From the NCBI GenBank assembly GCA_903813345.2, contig CAIIXF020000009.1:19867759-19927758 (forward strand): DNA of 60,000 nucleotides, read 5' to 3'. The stretch is from Owenia fusiformis. Lineage: Eukaryota > Annelida > Polychaeta > Sabellida > Oweniidae. The notes beneath the pieces are model-generated. The model ran no database searches. It saw nothing but the letters and a program-made list of their open reading frames with translations, and was not told the DNA's origin. This document shows, in pieces, positions 43,301 through 54,087 of the stretch; the first letter of the stretch is position 1; every line of letters begins with the position of its first letter. The position numbers and the translations under genes are program-made.

Positions 43301-46300
43301 CCGATGAGGAGAGCTCGGTGGCACCAAAAAAATCCACCGAGCTCTACCGATTCCGGACATCGGCCGGGCTATGTGACTAGGCCATTAGATATTTAACAAA
43401 ATGCATGCTTCTCTTAGCTTAGCTCTTGCTCGGGGTGTTCCCGAATAATTTAGAAAGTATGAGATATGTTTACATATCCTTAAAATGTCTGTGTTTCATT
43501 GTGTTTACCGGTTCATGTTATGTTGACAAAATCATCAGCATTCTGAAAAAGCCAAATGTTGAGTATATGATGTTTGGAATAATGACTGTCTTATTGTGCG
43601 TGGTTGTATCAACGATGTTATTGTTGCTATTGTACTAACCTAAGAGATGATGTTTTGTTTTCCAGAATATTTATGACTTTTGGGGTGACATGACTAGCGT
43701 ATTTTTCTTCTAAAATATCCTACAAACAAACAAAGGTTTAATAGATAGCTTATCATATACAGTGATAATTCATATATTTGCCAAAAGTACTCTGGTCCCC
43801 GAACAAATACGACGCTTATATTAGGTAAACATGTTCAAGTGTTACGCCTATTATATCTCCTAATTTAAAAAATGTTTCAACTCTAGTGTATGTTTTGTGA
43901 CACACAAAACATGTTAAACAATCAAGACCATAGCTTTAATTTTCAGCGTAACTGACATGACGACATTCTGCCTCCTCAATGTACGAACGTTTCCGTCCAA
44001 AGCATATATTTATATTCGGGATACTGAGTATTTAGTTGGGGAGATAATGAGTATTTATTGACTGACACAATTATCGATTTAGGTTAATGGATACTTGGTT
44101 AATACTTTAAAAAATAATCTAGTTTGTAATTTGCCTGTACAAGCAGAAGATTACAATAATAATATCAAGTAATGAATAAATAATAATAGTACTCCCAAGT
44201 CACTGTTCCACAGCTGGATGACTCTAACTGCAGTTAACTTCATTCAAGATGGTTGCCGAGATTCTTTCGTTTTCGATAAACCTCCGATTTCGGCTAAATT
44301 AAGTTGAATCTGGATTCCAAATGTTTCTCCATGCAAATTAATAAAGCTACGGTGGTAAATAACCACAAATAAATGCTCAAACAACCGTGATATTGGAGAA
44401 TTTTAAAGAAAATGGCTTCACTGAGAACGACTCTAACCGAAGTTGATGACGACAGAATGATGACGTAGATCATCAACTTCAGTTAGAGTCATTCTTAGTG
44501 AAGCCGTTTTCTTAAAATTCTCTAATATTGCGGGTGTTTGGGAATTCATTTGTGGTTGAACACAATCGTAGTTTTATTAATTTGCATGGCGAAACTTACG
44601 GAATCAAGATTCAACTTAGTTTCGATCGGAGGTTTATCGAAAACGAAAGAATCTCGGCAACCATCTTGAATGAAGCTAACTGCAGTTAGAGTCATCCAGC
44701 TGTGGAACAGTGTAAGTGAAATGGTTTCAACGAACGAAGAACAATACAATCATTAAATTCGATGCAATGAAACGTTTAACCAGAATAAATGACATTTATT
44801 GACTGTATTGTAAGGTTATTATCTCGCTGGACATACATATTTTATGACCATATCTTAACCTACATTTATAATCTACATTAATTTTTGCCTATTTAGATTT
44901 TGATTTGTCATTTTGTGTTTCGTGATTCTTTTATAATATAATATTCCAAGTATTGTCTTGGTAAACCGTGCGAAATATGTTGGATATTGTTTCTTAGCTG
45001 CTATTCTCAAAATACCATTTAAGGATACTAAATATACCATATCAAGACACATGTTTTATTAAATTGCTGTAAAATCTCATGATTACATCAACCAATCATC
45101 GGGGTACTCGTATCTAAATATACACATATGAAAAGTATTTAAACCATATTAAATAACGTGTTAATACGTTATATAGTAAAATCAAGATAAAATTACTACC
45201 TCGTAACCGGAAGTTGGCCATACTGACGTCGATATTCTAGAATCAAACTTTGTTTCTCTGGAAAAGAGACAAGTGCATTAGTGATTCATAAATTTTCTCC
45301 GTTTTCGAATTTGACTAAAAGTTTTCATTGAAATAATACTTTGCGATATAAAAGGTCATTCCAAAGTCAATTTAAGTTGTTCATTGTAACATATTCATAT
45401 ATTGTTCTACCGCTGCTGTCAAAGATGTATTAATGAAACTATTTATCATTACATGGATATAATTTGTATGTGTGATTTTAGAGTTAAAAACGAAAATATT
45501 GAACGTTCAAAACCCTGAATAATATTTGAAGTCATTAAGATGTTATAGAAGCATGTTTAGCCTTACTTGCACGATGGAGAGCAGTTCGATTTCAGTACCC
45601 CTATGTTAAATTTGTATTCTGTTTCTTCCAAACAGTCCTCTACAAGAATACACATATATTTAAAAACAACAGCCCATCGATAACTGATCCCTGAACTACA
45701 CCGGTGGTATTATGTAATATAAACGTACCATTCATGTGTAAGGTAGCAACAGATCTCATAGAGACGCTTTTAAGTACGTTATGACACAGAAATTAGTCCA
45801 TGAACTCGCATCTTGAGCTTATGCATCTGATGAATTATGCCTACCCTGAGTCTCATTGTGAATGTCACATGATGCTAATGTGTTCTCTCCTGGTAGACCA
45901 GCAGTTGGAATATAAGGACTTGTACATTGGCATATCTCCATGACGTGTTTCTGAAGCCACGTATGAATACACACCTAAAAATGATCACAATTTATACTTT
46001 GAAAGTTGAAATTACTACAATTTATACTTTCCAAATGATTTTTCTTATTTAAACTCCCTTGACTATTATAATTATGGAAATTGTTGAAATTATCAAATGA
46101 TGACAATAACCCAATCTAATACGCGAGTGATACGTAGTATACTTTTCGGCGAGTCATTAGGAACAAACTTGTCATTTGTGACGTCAAATAAAAAAAATAG
46201 TATCATCATGTAGCAAGGAGGATTGGCAGCAATTAACGACTTCTAATCATCCTTGCTCATGTAGATTGAACTATTTAAAACGACCACCAATTGCGCAAAT

Positions 46301-49300
46301 TCGGTCTTACCGATATACTGTACGAACAGTTTGCTATGTCCTGATACACATTGAATTCTTCAGAACATGGAGCTATGCAGCCATACCAAGGTTCCCCGAG
46401 TCGCTCATATTCAATCTGAATAATATGATATCGTAAATTAGGGAACAAACTCCTAGTATACATATACGAGTATATATCATATAAACACATGGTGTCAATT
46501 GGAACTAGGAGAGATGGCACACCTTTTTCAAAGCAACACTCGTGTCAAATCCTGGTGAGACGAAGAATCCGTTTTCAGTTGGAAAGGGCACATCATGTTG
46601 GTCATGTATCACTACGCGGATCCCGAGTGATGGGGTTAATTCCGGTATGTATTCATCATCTTCAAGAAACAGTTCCAGGTGCAATCCTTGAATACACACA
46701 ATAAATCAACATATAAACCGTTTGACATACAATTGAATGGTGGGAACAATTTGAGAATTATCTCCAATCAATGAGATATTTTCATGTCAGTGTACTGAAA
46801 TGTGATATCAATGACATTGTGTGGAGAATGTTTTTGAAATAGATTGAATTGTGGGAGAAGAAACCATTTGCTGAAAAAAATTGATTCCCATTTTCCACCT
46901 AGCTATTAAGTTCTTAGTACGAAATCGTCTTCATAAAACTATTTTAAATATTCACTTAGTCCATAGGAACATATTTGCACTTACGAAAACCTGTAATTGA
47001 ACAGATGTCCGTATTCCCATGCACTGGCTACTGATTGTTCAACCGTCGAAATGAAATGTTAAAATTACTTAGCAGGCAACACTCGAGAACATATTAAAGT
47101 GAATAGACTTATTAAATCGATCATTACTGACCATGTTCTTTCCCTGGTTTTGTCGTATTGCGAATAGAATCGGTGGCATCGTCGTCGATTCCGTTGAATG
47201 TATAACAATTCCCATATTCAAACACATCGTAAAACCGTTTAAAATCTCTGAAAAGTTATTTTGCAAACATTCTATAACAATTATTATTTCGTCAATAATC
47301 GGTAAGCAAATGGGGTTTCGAAGTATAAAAATGTTGTGACTAAAGTTGTTCATGAAATTTTTCAAAGGCTCGATGACAAGTTACAATTTGTAACATACTG
47401 TGCTAATCAAGAGTATAAATCACTGGAAATGTTATTGTTTTGGCCTATTCCTCAGAATAAAATGAGACTTGTGATAACAATTGAAGAATATACCTTGGTG
47501 AGCAGAATGCTTTTTCGAATGAACAATCTAGTAGCATTCCCTCAAGTGTGTGTCCCATTGGTTCTTTCTCTGAGATATGCATTGCTTTCAAGGCGTCGTT
47601 CAGTCTATCATTCACTTCAACACTGGTTGCCGGAGATATCCCAGTTTTGTCCGACTCGAGACGAGCCCAGAGACAAGACGTTATCTCGTCATAAGTAGGG
47701 GAACCCTAATATGCATATATGGATTTGATGATTAGCATACAGTAAACTGGCGTGAAAATATAGAAAATGTAATATTTCTCAGACCCCACTTTGATGCCCT
47801 ATAATAAATCATTTGGTGTCTGAACTTTATAAGCTAAGGCCTTTTACTATTTATTACACACGATTTCATCCATAATATATGGAACATATGTATGATGATA
47901 CTATTATTCTAGTTATGGAGCAATCTTAGAATTTACTTTTAAGGTAAACTATTAGATTAATCTATCCTGTTGTTGTCGGTACTTGATCAGCGAATGGTAA
48001 CATTTTATATATAAATACTAATAATACTTTTGAAATGTAATGACTTCAGCTTCATTACTTACTGCAAAATACATAGAGTTCATTATGCTGTCTTCTGCAG
48101 AAATGAAATGCAATGAGCTTCATTACTTACTGCAAAACACGTAGAGTTCACTGTGTTGTGTTCTACAGAAATGAAATATGATGAGCTTCATTACGTATTG
48201 CAAAACACATAGAGTTCATTGTGTTGTGTTCTGCAGAAATGAGATGTAATGAGCTTCATTACTTACTGCAAAACACGAAGAGTTCATTGTGTTGTGTTCT
48301 ACAGAAATGAAATCCAATGAGCTTCATTACTTACTGCAAAACAGGTAGAGTTCATTATGTTATGTTCCACAGATCTGTTATAATAATGTTGCTGATGCTC
48401 CAAGATAGCAGCTTTAAGATTCTGCGCAGCAGGACTCGAAGACGCATACACGTGGCTCTTCCTGGAAAAAATATACGTGATAATACTATTAATTAGCATT
48501 TTGTCTCAAGACATATGGTCTAAGTCACCGAACCCAAAACTAGGATTAATGTCATGCATTAAAAGTGTAATTTTTTGTTTTGTAAACAATGTTTGTGCGT
48601 GACAACTTGAAAATGTACACATAAAATACACTTTAGCTATTCTATCTCTAACAACAGACGAATAGTAATTGTGTTTTGACCTAGATTCAGTGAAATCTAT
48701 ATGAGTACTCATGCATTATATACTCATCTAGTGATATACATGTATTTCACTCAATTAAAAGAATCATACGGTTCTCTCATTTTCAACGTTATGATGGCGT
48801 GGAAAATGAACTACCATTCCCTGTCATATATTATTTATTGCTTTACCAATTAGTTTGAATAATTTAGTGTTGATTATTATACTTATACGCTTAGGTAGGA
48901 ATGTGAACAACGAAATCTATTAATTAAGTGCTGTTTCTTATATACCCCTTCCAATAGTTTAATTTTGCTTCGTGAATGAGAACTTCGTATACCAAATGTA
49001 ATGTCTAGGTCCTGTCACTCAGTGTTTGTTTTAGTAAAAGCCTTAACACTAACCCTAATGTCTGCAACCTTTTTTATAACACTAAGTCGCACGGAGGGGG
49101 TCATTTTGGACCCCTCCCCCTTCTATGCAATTTTTAGTACTTGCCTTGGTATTGTTATATTGTTGTAAATTGTTGTTATTGTTGTAAACCTAGAGGTCAA
49201 TATAGGTCAAGTCGAGGTCAACGTGACCTAGGGGTGTACATTCTTGACATTTTGTGATAAATTGTCAATTTTCTTTCACAAAAATGCTTCGCTGCATTGA

Positions 49301-52300
49301 ATAGAATAATCTATTGTCTTTCAAATAAAACTAAAATCATGGCAAACGCTTTTCTGAAACTGAAGTTTGAAAGATAGCAGATCGCGAAATCCCATTGAAA
49401 TCAATGAAACTGAATAGTGAGTAATTTCAAATTCAACTTGTTTTTGTCTTTAGCATTTCAAGATGTACAAAAATGCCAATCAGTGGTTTAGTATGCAGAT
49501 GTATGAATGTATGACTTGGTATTGTTTCAATATAATTTCGGTCCATGGTGTTGCCCAGCAACCATCTAGCAACGGCACACACATCGAAATAGTGAAAATT
49601 GGATGTAGGAGGAATAAAAAAATCATATCTAAAATTTTGAAGAAGGTATCATTTTAATTCTGATACCAGAGTGTGCATAAACATTAAGAAATATGCAAAA
49701 AGTCAAAGGTATTCATAGTGTCGTTTTTAAGAAAAATCAGCTTTTCTCTCAAATTCGTGAAAAGAACGCGTTTCGAGACTACTTGGTAATTCTCAGTTTT
49801 TACCTTTAAATATTCACAACACAGTCAAAAGTGGGTCGATTTTCATGAAATTAAGCATAAAAAGAGAATTCAATATGTTTAATCATAGACAATAGGTCAA
49901 TCATAGACAATTGTGAATTTATTGATTCCGTTCCAAATGGTGCCTCAATGAATAATTTTGAAAATAAAATATTCAATCCACTTGATATGAAAGTTGACGA
50001 TCCTGATGCCCCAGACTTTGATCAAACTACCAAAGACTTGATGGCAAAAAATGAATATGAAACATTTTCTAATTTCAACGACAATCTCAATTCTAAGAAT
50101 AATATAGATATGTCAATCATACATTGTAACATTCGCAGTTTGCCATCAAATCATTGGAAGTTGACAAATCTTTTGCCATCAATCGACAAGAGAATCTCTA
50201 TTATTGCACTATCCGAAACATGGTTATACAAAGATGAAGAGTCTAAGTTTTCTCAGTTTATGAATTCCAAACGATATTTTAAATCTCATACTACCAGGGG
50301 TGGAGGGGCTGGTCTCTCTATTCATACTAGTTCACATAAAACTAAAGAAAGAACTGACCTTATATTCAATAATAAAAACTGTGATGTCATAACTATAGAA
50401 ATTATTGTAGAGCATGGGAAGAATATTTTAGTATTTACAAACCAACTAATGTCGATGTTGACGAATTCAACAATGATATTGATGTTTATTTGTCGCATAT
50501 TCCATGAGAAATAACAAATAAAATTACATTGCTGGAGATTTTAACATTGATCTCTTTAAATCATTTGAACATGATCTTACAGAAAGTTTCTATAACACAA
50601 TAACTGCGTATAACCTCTTGCCCGTGATTTATAAAGCAACTGGAGTAACTTCAACATGTGCTACTTCAAAAGATATTTTCACTAACGATCCCAAAATTGA
50701 CTTTTGTGGTACTATATCATCTATAATGATATTTTGGGTCACTTTCCAATTTTTGCTATTTCTGATGAACCTATCAACAAAACTAAGTTCATAAAAAATC
50801 GATTAGAAGATACAAAAAAGAAAATATTCTAAAGTTCAAAGAAATAACTTCACATGAAACTTGGGGTAATATATTACTGAACTCACTGATACAAACGAAT
50901 CTCATGATAAATTTAAGAATAAGTTGTCAAGTATCTATAATGAATGTTTCCCATTAAAACAATTAAATTATATAACAATAACCAGAAGCCATGAATAACA
51001 GTGGCAATACTTAAATCAATTAGAAATAAAAGCAAGCTCTATAAAATTATCTTAGAAATCCAAATGATCAAAACAAAAACCGATACAAATCTTTTGCAAA
51101 TCGGTTAAAAACCATCATAAAATTGTCTGAAAACAGTATTATAATAACACATTTGAACATAATCAGGACAATATTAAGGCAAATTGGCAAATAATTAGAG
51201 GTTATGTCACTATCGTGGCATATATGCCCGAGGTCTCAGTGATATATGTCCCGACCTTGGGAGGGACATTGATCTCTGAGAACCGAGGGCATATGTGCCA
51301 CGATAGTGACATAAACGATTTATAACATACCTATGATGATGTAGACTGGTCAGAGAGTACCGTTTTCTTATAGAATTGACAAACAAATGGTTTGAAAATG
51401 ATTGAAATGAGTTTAGAAAAATTGCTCGCGCAGTTTTATCTTCGATTGATTGGTTATGACGTCAGCGCCTTGACCAATCAGAAAGTTAGCAGGCGCGGGC
51501 TTCTCAAAACTTATATTGGCCCGCTGTCTTGTGTACACTTTGCACTATACATCATCATAGGTATGTTATAATAAATGATATACTTCAAAGGAAAAATAAA
51601 AATAACAATATTTCAGATATTTTCCTTCAAAATAATGTTGAAATAACAGATATACAGGAAATAGCTAATCAATTTAATAATTTCTTTGTAAAAGTTGATG
51701 AAGAACTAGCAGCAAAAATACCAAAAATCAAATAAAAACTCTTTGGACTTTATGCAAACAATAGGGAGACAAGCCGCCACTCTTCGATCCAGTTGAAGTC
51801 AATGAATTGAATAAAATAATACCACATTTAAAACCTTCTGCAGCGGGACACGGTGACCTTAAACCTTTTATCATTAAAGAATGCAGATCATTACTTCACC
51901 GTCCCCTCTTTTACATATTTTCATAGAATTCAGAAAAGATCATACAAAGATACCTTATCAGACCCCGAATTGATCATCTGCGGAATCCCTGAGGGCTCAA
52001 TTCTCAGACAATTGTTTTTATCTTATACATCAATGATATCTACCTTTTTTCTCGACGACCATGTTTGTGCTTTTCGCAGATGATACCAATTTATTGATAC
52101 AAGGGAAAGATCTGGGTGACCTTGCAGATTTTCCCAATACTAAATTGAAACATATAGAGGAATGGCTCATTACTAATAAATTATCCCTTAATGCTGACAA
52201 AACAAAATATATTATATTTACTTCAACTCAAAAAGATATAATCCAAATGATATAAGCATTTTTCTAAATAAAAAGAAGCTTCAGCAAGTTGATCACATAA

Positions 52301-54087
52301 TTTTGGTATAACAATTGATCAGAACTTAAATTGGAAGTGCCTGTTTGTGCGAAAATCTCTAGAAATATTGGTATCCTATATAGGGTTAAACATCTATTGA
52401 ACAATAAAGGATTCTTAAGCATCTATTAATCGCTTATCTACTCTTGTCTGATATACGGAAATGTTATTTGGGGCGAATCGGGTAAAGTTCAAATTCACTA
52501 CATCGTCTCAGATAAGGTTCACACGCATTGCAACAAATTCTGATTATCGAGCTCATTCTCTTCCCTTATTTAACTAAACATTTTAAATATATTTGACATA
52601 GATAAGCAATTGAAATGCCTTTTTATGTACAAATGGATCAATGAACTATTATCAGAAATTTTTTCCATACCTCTTTAAAACCATCCAGGAGAGACATAAT
52701 TACAACACCCGAAACAAGTGTTCTTATGACAAGCCCAAAGTACGAACAAATTATGGTAGAGCTATGTTGTATTTCATTGCACCGATAATTTTGAATGAAT
52801 TAACTGATGAAATGAAATCATCTGGAAGCATCTCCATTATGAAGAAAGAACTCAAAAAGTATCTTCTTAATCAATAATATCATTTATAGTCTATGTTAGT
52901 TTTATAATGATTTGCGGGCCTAATATGACACACACTATTAAGCAGAAACAAATAGTATGTATTATTACACAAGCAGATCCCCAATCTGTTCATGTATTAT
53001 TATAAAACACGGGAATATACACATTATGTGTCACCCTTTTATTGTGATTTGTAGTAAATATATGAATAAATAGGAATAATAAAAATAAAAAATGAATATG
53101 CTTATTATTATCTATCAAACAAAGCAATAATCATATTTTTGTGTTTTCTAGAAGAATCACGTATGGTTAACACTAATGATTGACCCACCTCAGACATTGG
53201 GGTTTCTAAATTGCAGATCTAGATTTAAAGGACCACTAAAGGCCCGAGAGTGATACATAAAGAAAAACTAAAATTTTAGAATAATCTGGCTTTATTAATT
53301 CAAATTGAGGATTATGGCAAATAGGTCAATGGTGTTTTGTATTATATCTTAAAGAATGAAACAATCATGCTGCTCAATTTGGCTGATAGATCATCTATTT
53401 AAAAATAAACAATGATCAGCAATTCAATGGTAATATGAAGCACGAGTTTAACAGTTTATATTTACACATCATGGTTTAATTGCTCAATGACAAAAATATA
53501 CTAAAGATAATTCCATTCCGTTCAATATCTATTAATGCTTAGGCGTGTCGTGAACAGTTGACCAGTGCAATTAGCAATATGTATTGTTTCTGTTGGCGAA
53601 CTCAGGAAGTATGCCAGAGTCACGCCATTAACATACACAATCATACCATTGTACATTTAATGTGTGTAGAATCGATGTCCAAACCATTACCCATTATTCC
53701 CCAAACCATTCATGCCTGGTCCATGGCAACTAAGGAGAAATAATAATTTTTGAAAGTTAACAAATTGATATAGTGGTAAATGATTTAATAAAGTCGAATA
53801 ACTCACCTCAATTGATTCGAGTTACATATCGTTACTGCGGGAAATGAGATTTGTTTGGAGTGTTTAATGTCGAGCAGGACGTTGACAGGGTATTTTTTAT
53901 AGGCTAGGCCAACCATAATAATTTGCCAAAGAGCTACAGAGAACCCTCCAAGAGTCAGCAAAGCCCAGGTGACCTTTAACCATATCGGCCTCCTATCATT
54001 TGTGTGTGGTATCCCATGTATAGAAGTCGTGTTGACAAACTCGTTGATTGTATCTTTCATCCCAATGTTTGTCATTGTCGACACCAT
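40110..54087 (-). CDS. DEG/ENaC (acid-sensing/peptide-gated type) sodium channel, 12 exons
   Basis: Trimeric amiloride-sensitive-type cation channel subunit of the plasma membrane. Minus-strand exons: 54087-53807, 48461-48335, 47705-47494, 47247-47132, 46686-46523, 46415-46311, 45974-45845, 45639-45567, 45257-45200, 43719-43640, 41911-41836 and 40316-40110. All GT/AG borders and phases join, giving 542 residues. Landmarks in order: the His-Gly gating motif (H24-G25), TM1 about 35-60, FPAVTICNSNQLR, EGMLLDCSFE, YGNCYTFN, LHLELFLEDDEY, VSPGFDTSVALKK, a Cys-rich thumb/knuckle region with CSPSCKETKFDSRISTSVWP, FYQELNNERIYQEAAYT, and TM2 GDLGGQLGLWIGISILSVIE with G491-I492-S493 at the selectivity filter. 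The cytoplasmic tail is short. It is closest by eye to ASIC-type channels; the gating stimulus cannot be read from sequence. Introns carry two LINEs and two foldback elements. Confidence 0.94.
40384..41704 (-). mobile_element. 5'-truncated LINE (L1/Tx1-like 3' part) with target-site duplication
   Basis: The 1,321-bp insertion in the last DEG/ENaC intron, in the same orientation as the gene. The 15-bp direct repeat ACAATCAAATAAATC flanks it at 40,369-40,383 and 41,705-41,719. Its minus-strand 3' end carries an 11-A run (T run at 40,384-40,394). The 5' truncation coincides with the start of an uninterrupted frame. These are hallmarks of target-primed reverse transcription. The intact frame and intact duplication suggest a recent event. 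Confidence 0.88.
40593..41704 (-). pseudogene. C-terminal part of a LINE ORF2 (about 370 codons, uninterrupted)
   Basis: Begins mid-protein (WVKRLYNKNESKWK) and ends NSILNKLDIPF before a stop. It contains CDKCNSGAVEDTQHFYIECA, the CxxC...H....C zinc-binding end seen in L1/Tx1-like LINE proteins. The endonuclease and RT core are missing because the insertion is 5' truncated, so it is not functional as a retrotransposon despite having no stop codons. Confidence 0.8.
41836..41911 (-). CDS. DEG/ENaC exon 11
   Basis: 76 nt, phase 2 to phase 0: NHILKVDIFYQELNNERIYQ and EAAYT, the family's conserved .L.I.Y.ELN.E.I segment just before TM2. Acceptor TTATTTTAG, donor GTAATG. Confidence 0.92.
42690..43384. 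mobile_element. GC-rich TIR element, TGGCCTAGTCACATAGCCCGG ends
   Basis: 695 bp in DEG/ENaC intron 10. GGCCTAGTCACATAGCCCGG and CCGGGCTATGTGACTAGGCC are exact inverses. The interior is full of CGGCCGG and GAGCTCGGTG words in both orientations. Flanks TTA...TTA allow a 3-bp target duplication. The open frames inside on both strands are products of these repeats. It resembles the GGCCCGGTCACACC element at 33,253 in style. Confidence 0.8.
43640..43719 (-). CDS. DEG/ENaC exon 10
   Basis: 80 nt, phase 0 to phase 2: DILEEKYASHVTPKVINILE and NKTSSL plus AG, donor GTTAGT. It lies in the knuckle/palm connection before the FYQEL segment. The join to exons 9 and 11 rests mainly on phase and order. Confidence 0.75.
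44201..44712. repeat. Hairpin element, 512 bp, in DEG/ENaC intron 9
   Basis: CACTGTTCCACAGCTGGATG on the left and CATCCAGCTGTGGAACAGTG on the right are exact inverses. The arms stay inverse through CTAACTGCAGTTA, CAAGATGGTTGCCGAGATTC and AGAATTTTAA to a centre near 44,456. It is non-coding. Confidence 0.85.
45200..45257 (-). CDS. DEG/ENaC exon 9
   Basis: 58 nt, 19 codons after the split Lys: ETKFDSRISTSVWPTSGYE. The SxxWP motif is conserved in ASIC-type channels. Acceptor CTCTTTTCCAG, donor GTAGTA (weak). Confidence 0.88.
45567..45639 (-). CDS. DEG/ENaC exon 8
   Basis: 73 nt, phase 1 to phase 2, acceptor GTATTCTTGTAG, donor GTAAGG. It encodes DCLEETEYKFNIGV and SNCSPSC, leading into KETKFDSRIS. 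Too short to be found as an open frame; found by phase and motif continuity. Confidence 0.9.
45845..45974 (-). CDS. DEG/ENaC exon 7
   Basis: 130 nt, phase 0 to phase 1. It encodes VCIHTWLQKHVMEICQCTSP and YIPTAGLPGENTLASC, matching the C...C.C..P.(Y/F).P pattern of the family thumb. Donor GTAGGC. Confidence 0.92.
46311..46415 (-). CDS. DEG/ENaC exon 6
   Basis: 105 nt, phase 0 both ends. It encodes IEYERLGEPWYGC and CSEEFNVYQDIANCSYSIS. It begins the cysteine-rich thumb. Acceptor TATTATTCAG, donor GTAAGA. Confidence 0.9.
46523..46686 (-). CDS. DEG/ENaC exon 5
   Basis: 164 nt, phase 1 to phase 0. It encodes LHLELFLEDDEYIPELTPSL, IRVVIHDQ and VSPGFDTSVALKK, the palm/beta-ball segment. Donor AAG|GTGTGC. 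Confidence 0.93.
47132..47247 (-). CDS. DEG/ENaC exon 4
   Basis: 116 nt, phase 2 to phase 1, acceptor AACTTTTCAG. It encodes DFKRFYDVFEYGNCYTFNG, the family's conserved F...YGNCYTFN block, with an NTT sequon. Donor G|GTCAGT. Confidence 0.93.
47494..47705 (-). CDS. DEG/ENaC exon 3
   Basis: 212 nt, phase 0 to phase 2, acceptor CATATTAG, donor AG|GTATAT. It encodes GSPTYDEITSCLWARLES onward and EGMLLDCSFEKAFCSP, the family's conserved LL.CSF element. A plus-strand open frame overlapping it is its antisense shadow. Confidence 0.92.
48050..48376 (-). repeat. 68-bp tandem array spanning the DEG/ENaC exon 2 donor
   Basis: Five copies with exactly 68-bp spacing (CTTCATTAC on the plus strand at 48050, 48118, 48186, 48254 and 48322). 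On the gene strand each unit reads as a GTAAGT donor, 30 further bases ending in a pyrimidine-rich ATTTCATTTCTG(C/T)AG acceptor-like site, then 32 bases matching the last bases of exon 2. Four of five donors are intact; the third reads ATACGT. The unit nearest the exon supplies the donor used in the gene model. Confidence 0.85.
48335..48461 (-). CDS. DEG/ENaC exon 2
   Basis: 127 nt after acceptor ATTTTTTCCAG. One base completes Arg, then 42 codons, KSHVYASSSPAAQNLKAAIL to MNSTCFA, phase 0, donor GTAAGT. The 3' end of this exon and its donor are the first unit of a 68-bp tandem array that continues into the intron. Reading past the donor meets a stop after VSNEAHWISFL. Confidence 0.88.
49050..49890. 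repeat. Dispersed repeat, family A copy 2 (split by the LINE)
   Basis: Shares with 28,005-28,500 the blocks CAACCTTTTTTATAACACTA, GTCAAGTCGAGGTCAACGTG, TTGACATTTTGTGATAAATT and ATGCTTCGCTGC in the same order. It continues to AATTCAATATG near 49,880, where the LINE interrupts it. The matching continuation (ATTATCTATCAAACAAAGCA) resumes at about 53,106. Confidence 0.7.
49948..53095 (+). mobile_element. Degenerate non-LTR retrotransposon, full-order but broken
   Basis: Endonuclease part at 49,948-50,514 with SIIHCNIRSLPSN and ALSETWLYKDEES, then after a frameshift GDFNIDLF near 50,535. RT pieces: IPEGSIL(R) near 51,980, and the FADD catalytic box at 52,073-52,084 followed by LKHIEEWLITNKLSLNADKT. 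The tail segment NYGRAMLYFIAPIILNELTD ends in KKYLLNQ at 52,877. An A/T-rich AATAAAAATAAAAAATG tail follows at about 53,075-53,095. Several frameshifts and stops make it inactive. Motif style suggests a CR1/L2/jockey-group element. A separate foldback insertion splits it at about 51,201-51,577. Confidence 0.8.
51201..51577. mobile_element. Foldback insertion inside the LINE
   Basis: Two inverted structures. 51,201-51,316 has GTTATGTCACTATCGTGGCA against TGCCACGATAGTGACATAAA. 51,318-51,575 has ATTTATAACATACCTATGAT against ATCATAGGTATGTTATAATA. LINE coding resemblance stops at about 51,200 and resumes at about 51,565, so these bases entered after the LINE. Confidence 0.6.
53807..54087 (-). CDS. 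DEG/ENaC exon 1: N-terminus, TM1
   Basis: 281 nt, ATG in context ACACCAATGG. It carries NTTSIHGIPHTNDRRP before TM1 and ends TICNSNQL plus AG at GTGAGT (phase 2). An ATG four codons later is an alternative start. Confidence 0.92.

Larger units (their letters stand above)
48501..53806 (-). other. DEG/ENaC intron 1 (about 5.3 kb)
   Basis: Holds family A repeat sequence (49,050-49,890), a broken non-LTR retrotransposon (49,948-53,095) on the opposite strand to the gene, and nothing else recognised. The intron itself begins right after exon 2 at 48,462. Confidence 0.6.

Noticed and set aside
42698-43337. Several overlapping GC-rich open frames on both strands
   Set aside because: They are readings of CGGCCGG/GAGCTCGG words inside the TIR element at 42,690-43,384.
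43426-43638. Plus-strand open frame with hydrophobic end
   Set aside because: It lies just beside DEG/ENaC exon 10, is AT-rich, and has no motif or splice support.
47336-47698. 120-codon plus-strand open frame
   Set aside because: It is antisense to DEG/ENaC exon 3, whose minus-strand reading carries the family motif EGMLLDCSFE and correct splice sites.
48050-48376. CRISPR-like or minisatellite array
   Set aside because: There are no unique spacers; the units are contiguous and identical to the exon 2 border, so this is a tandem duplication of a splice-donor segment.
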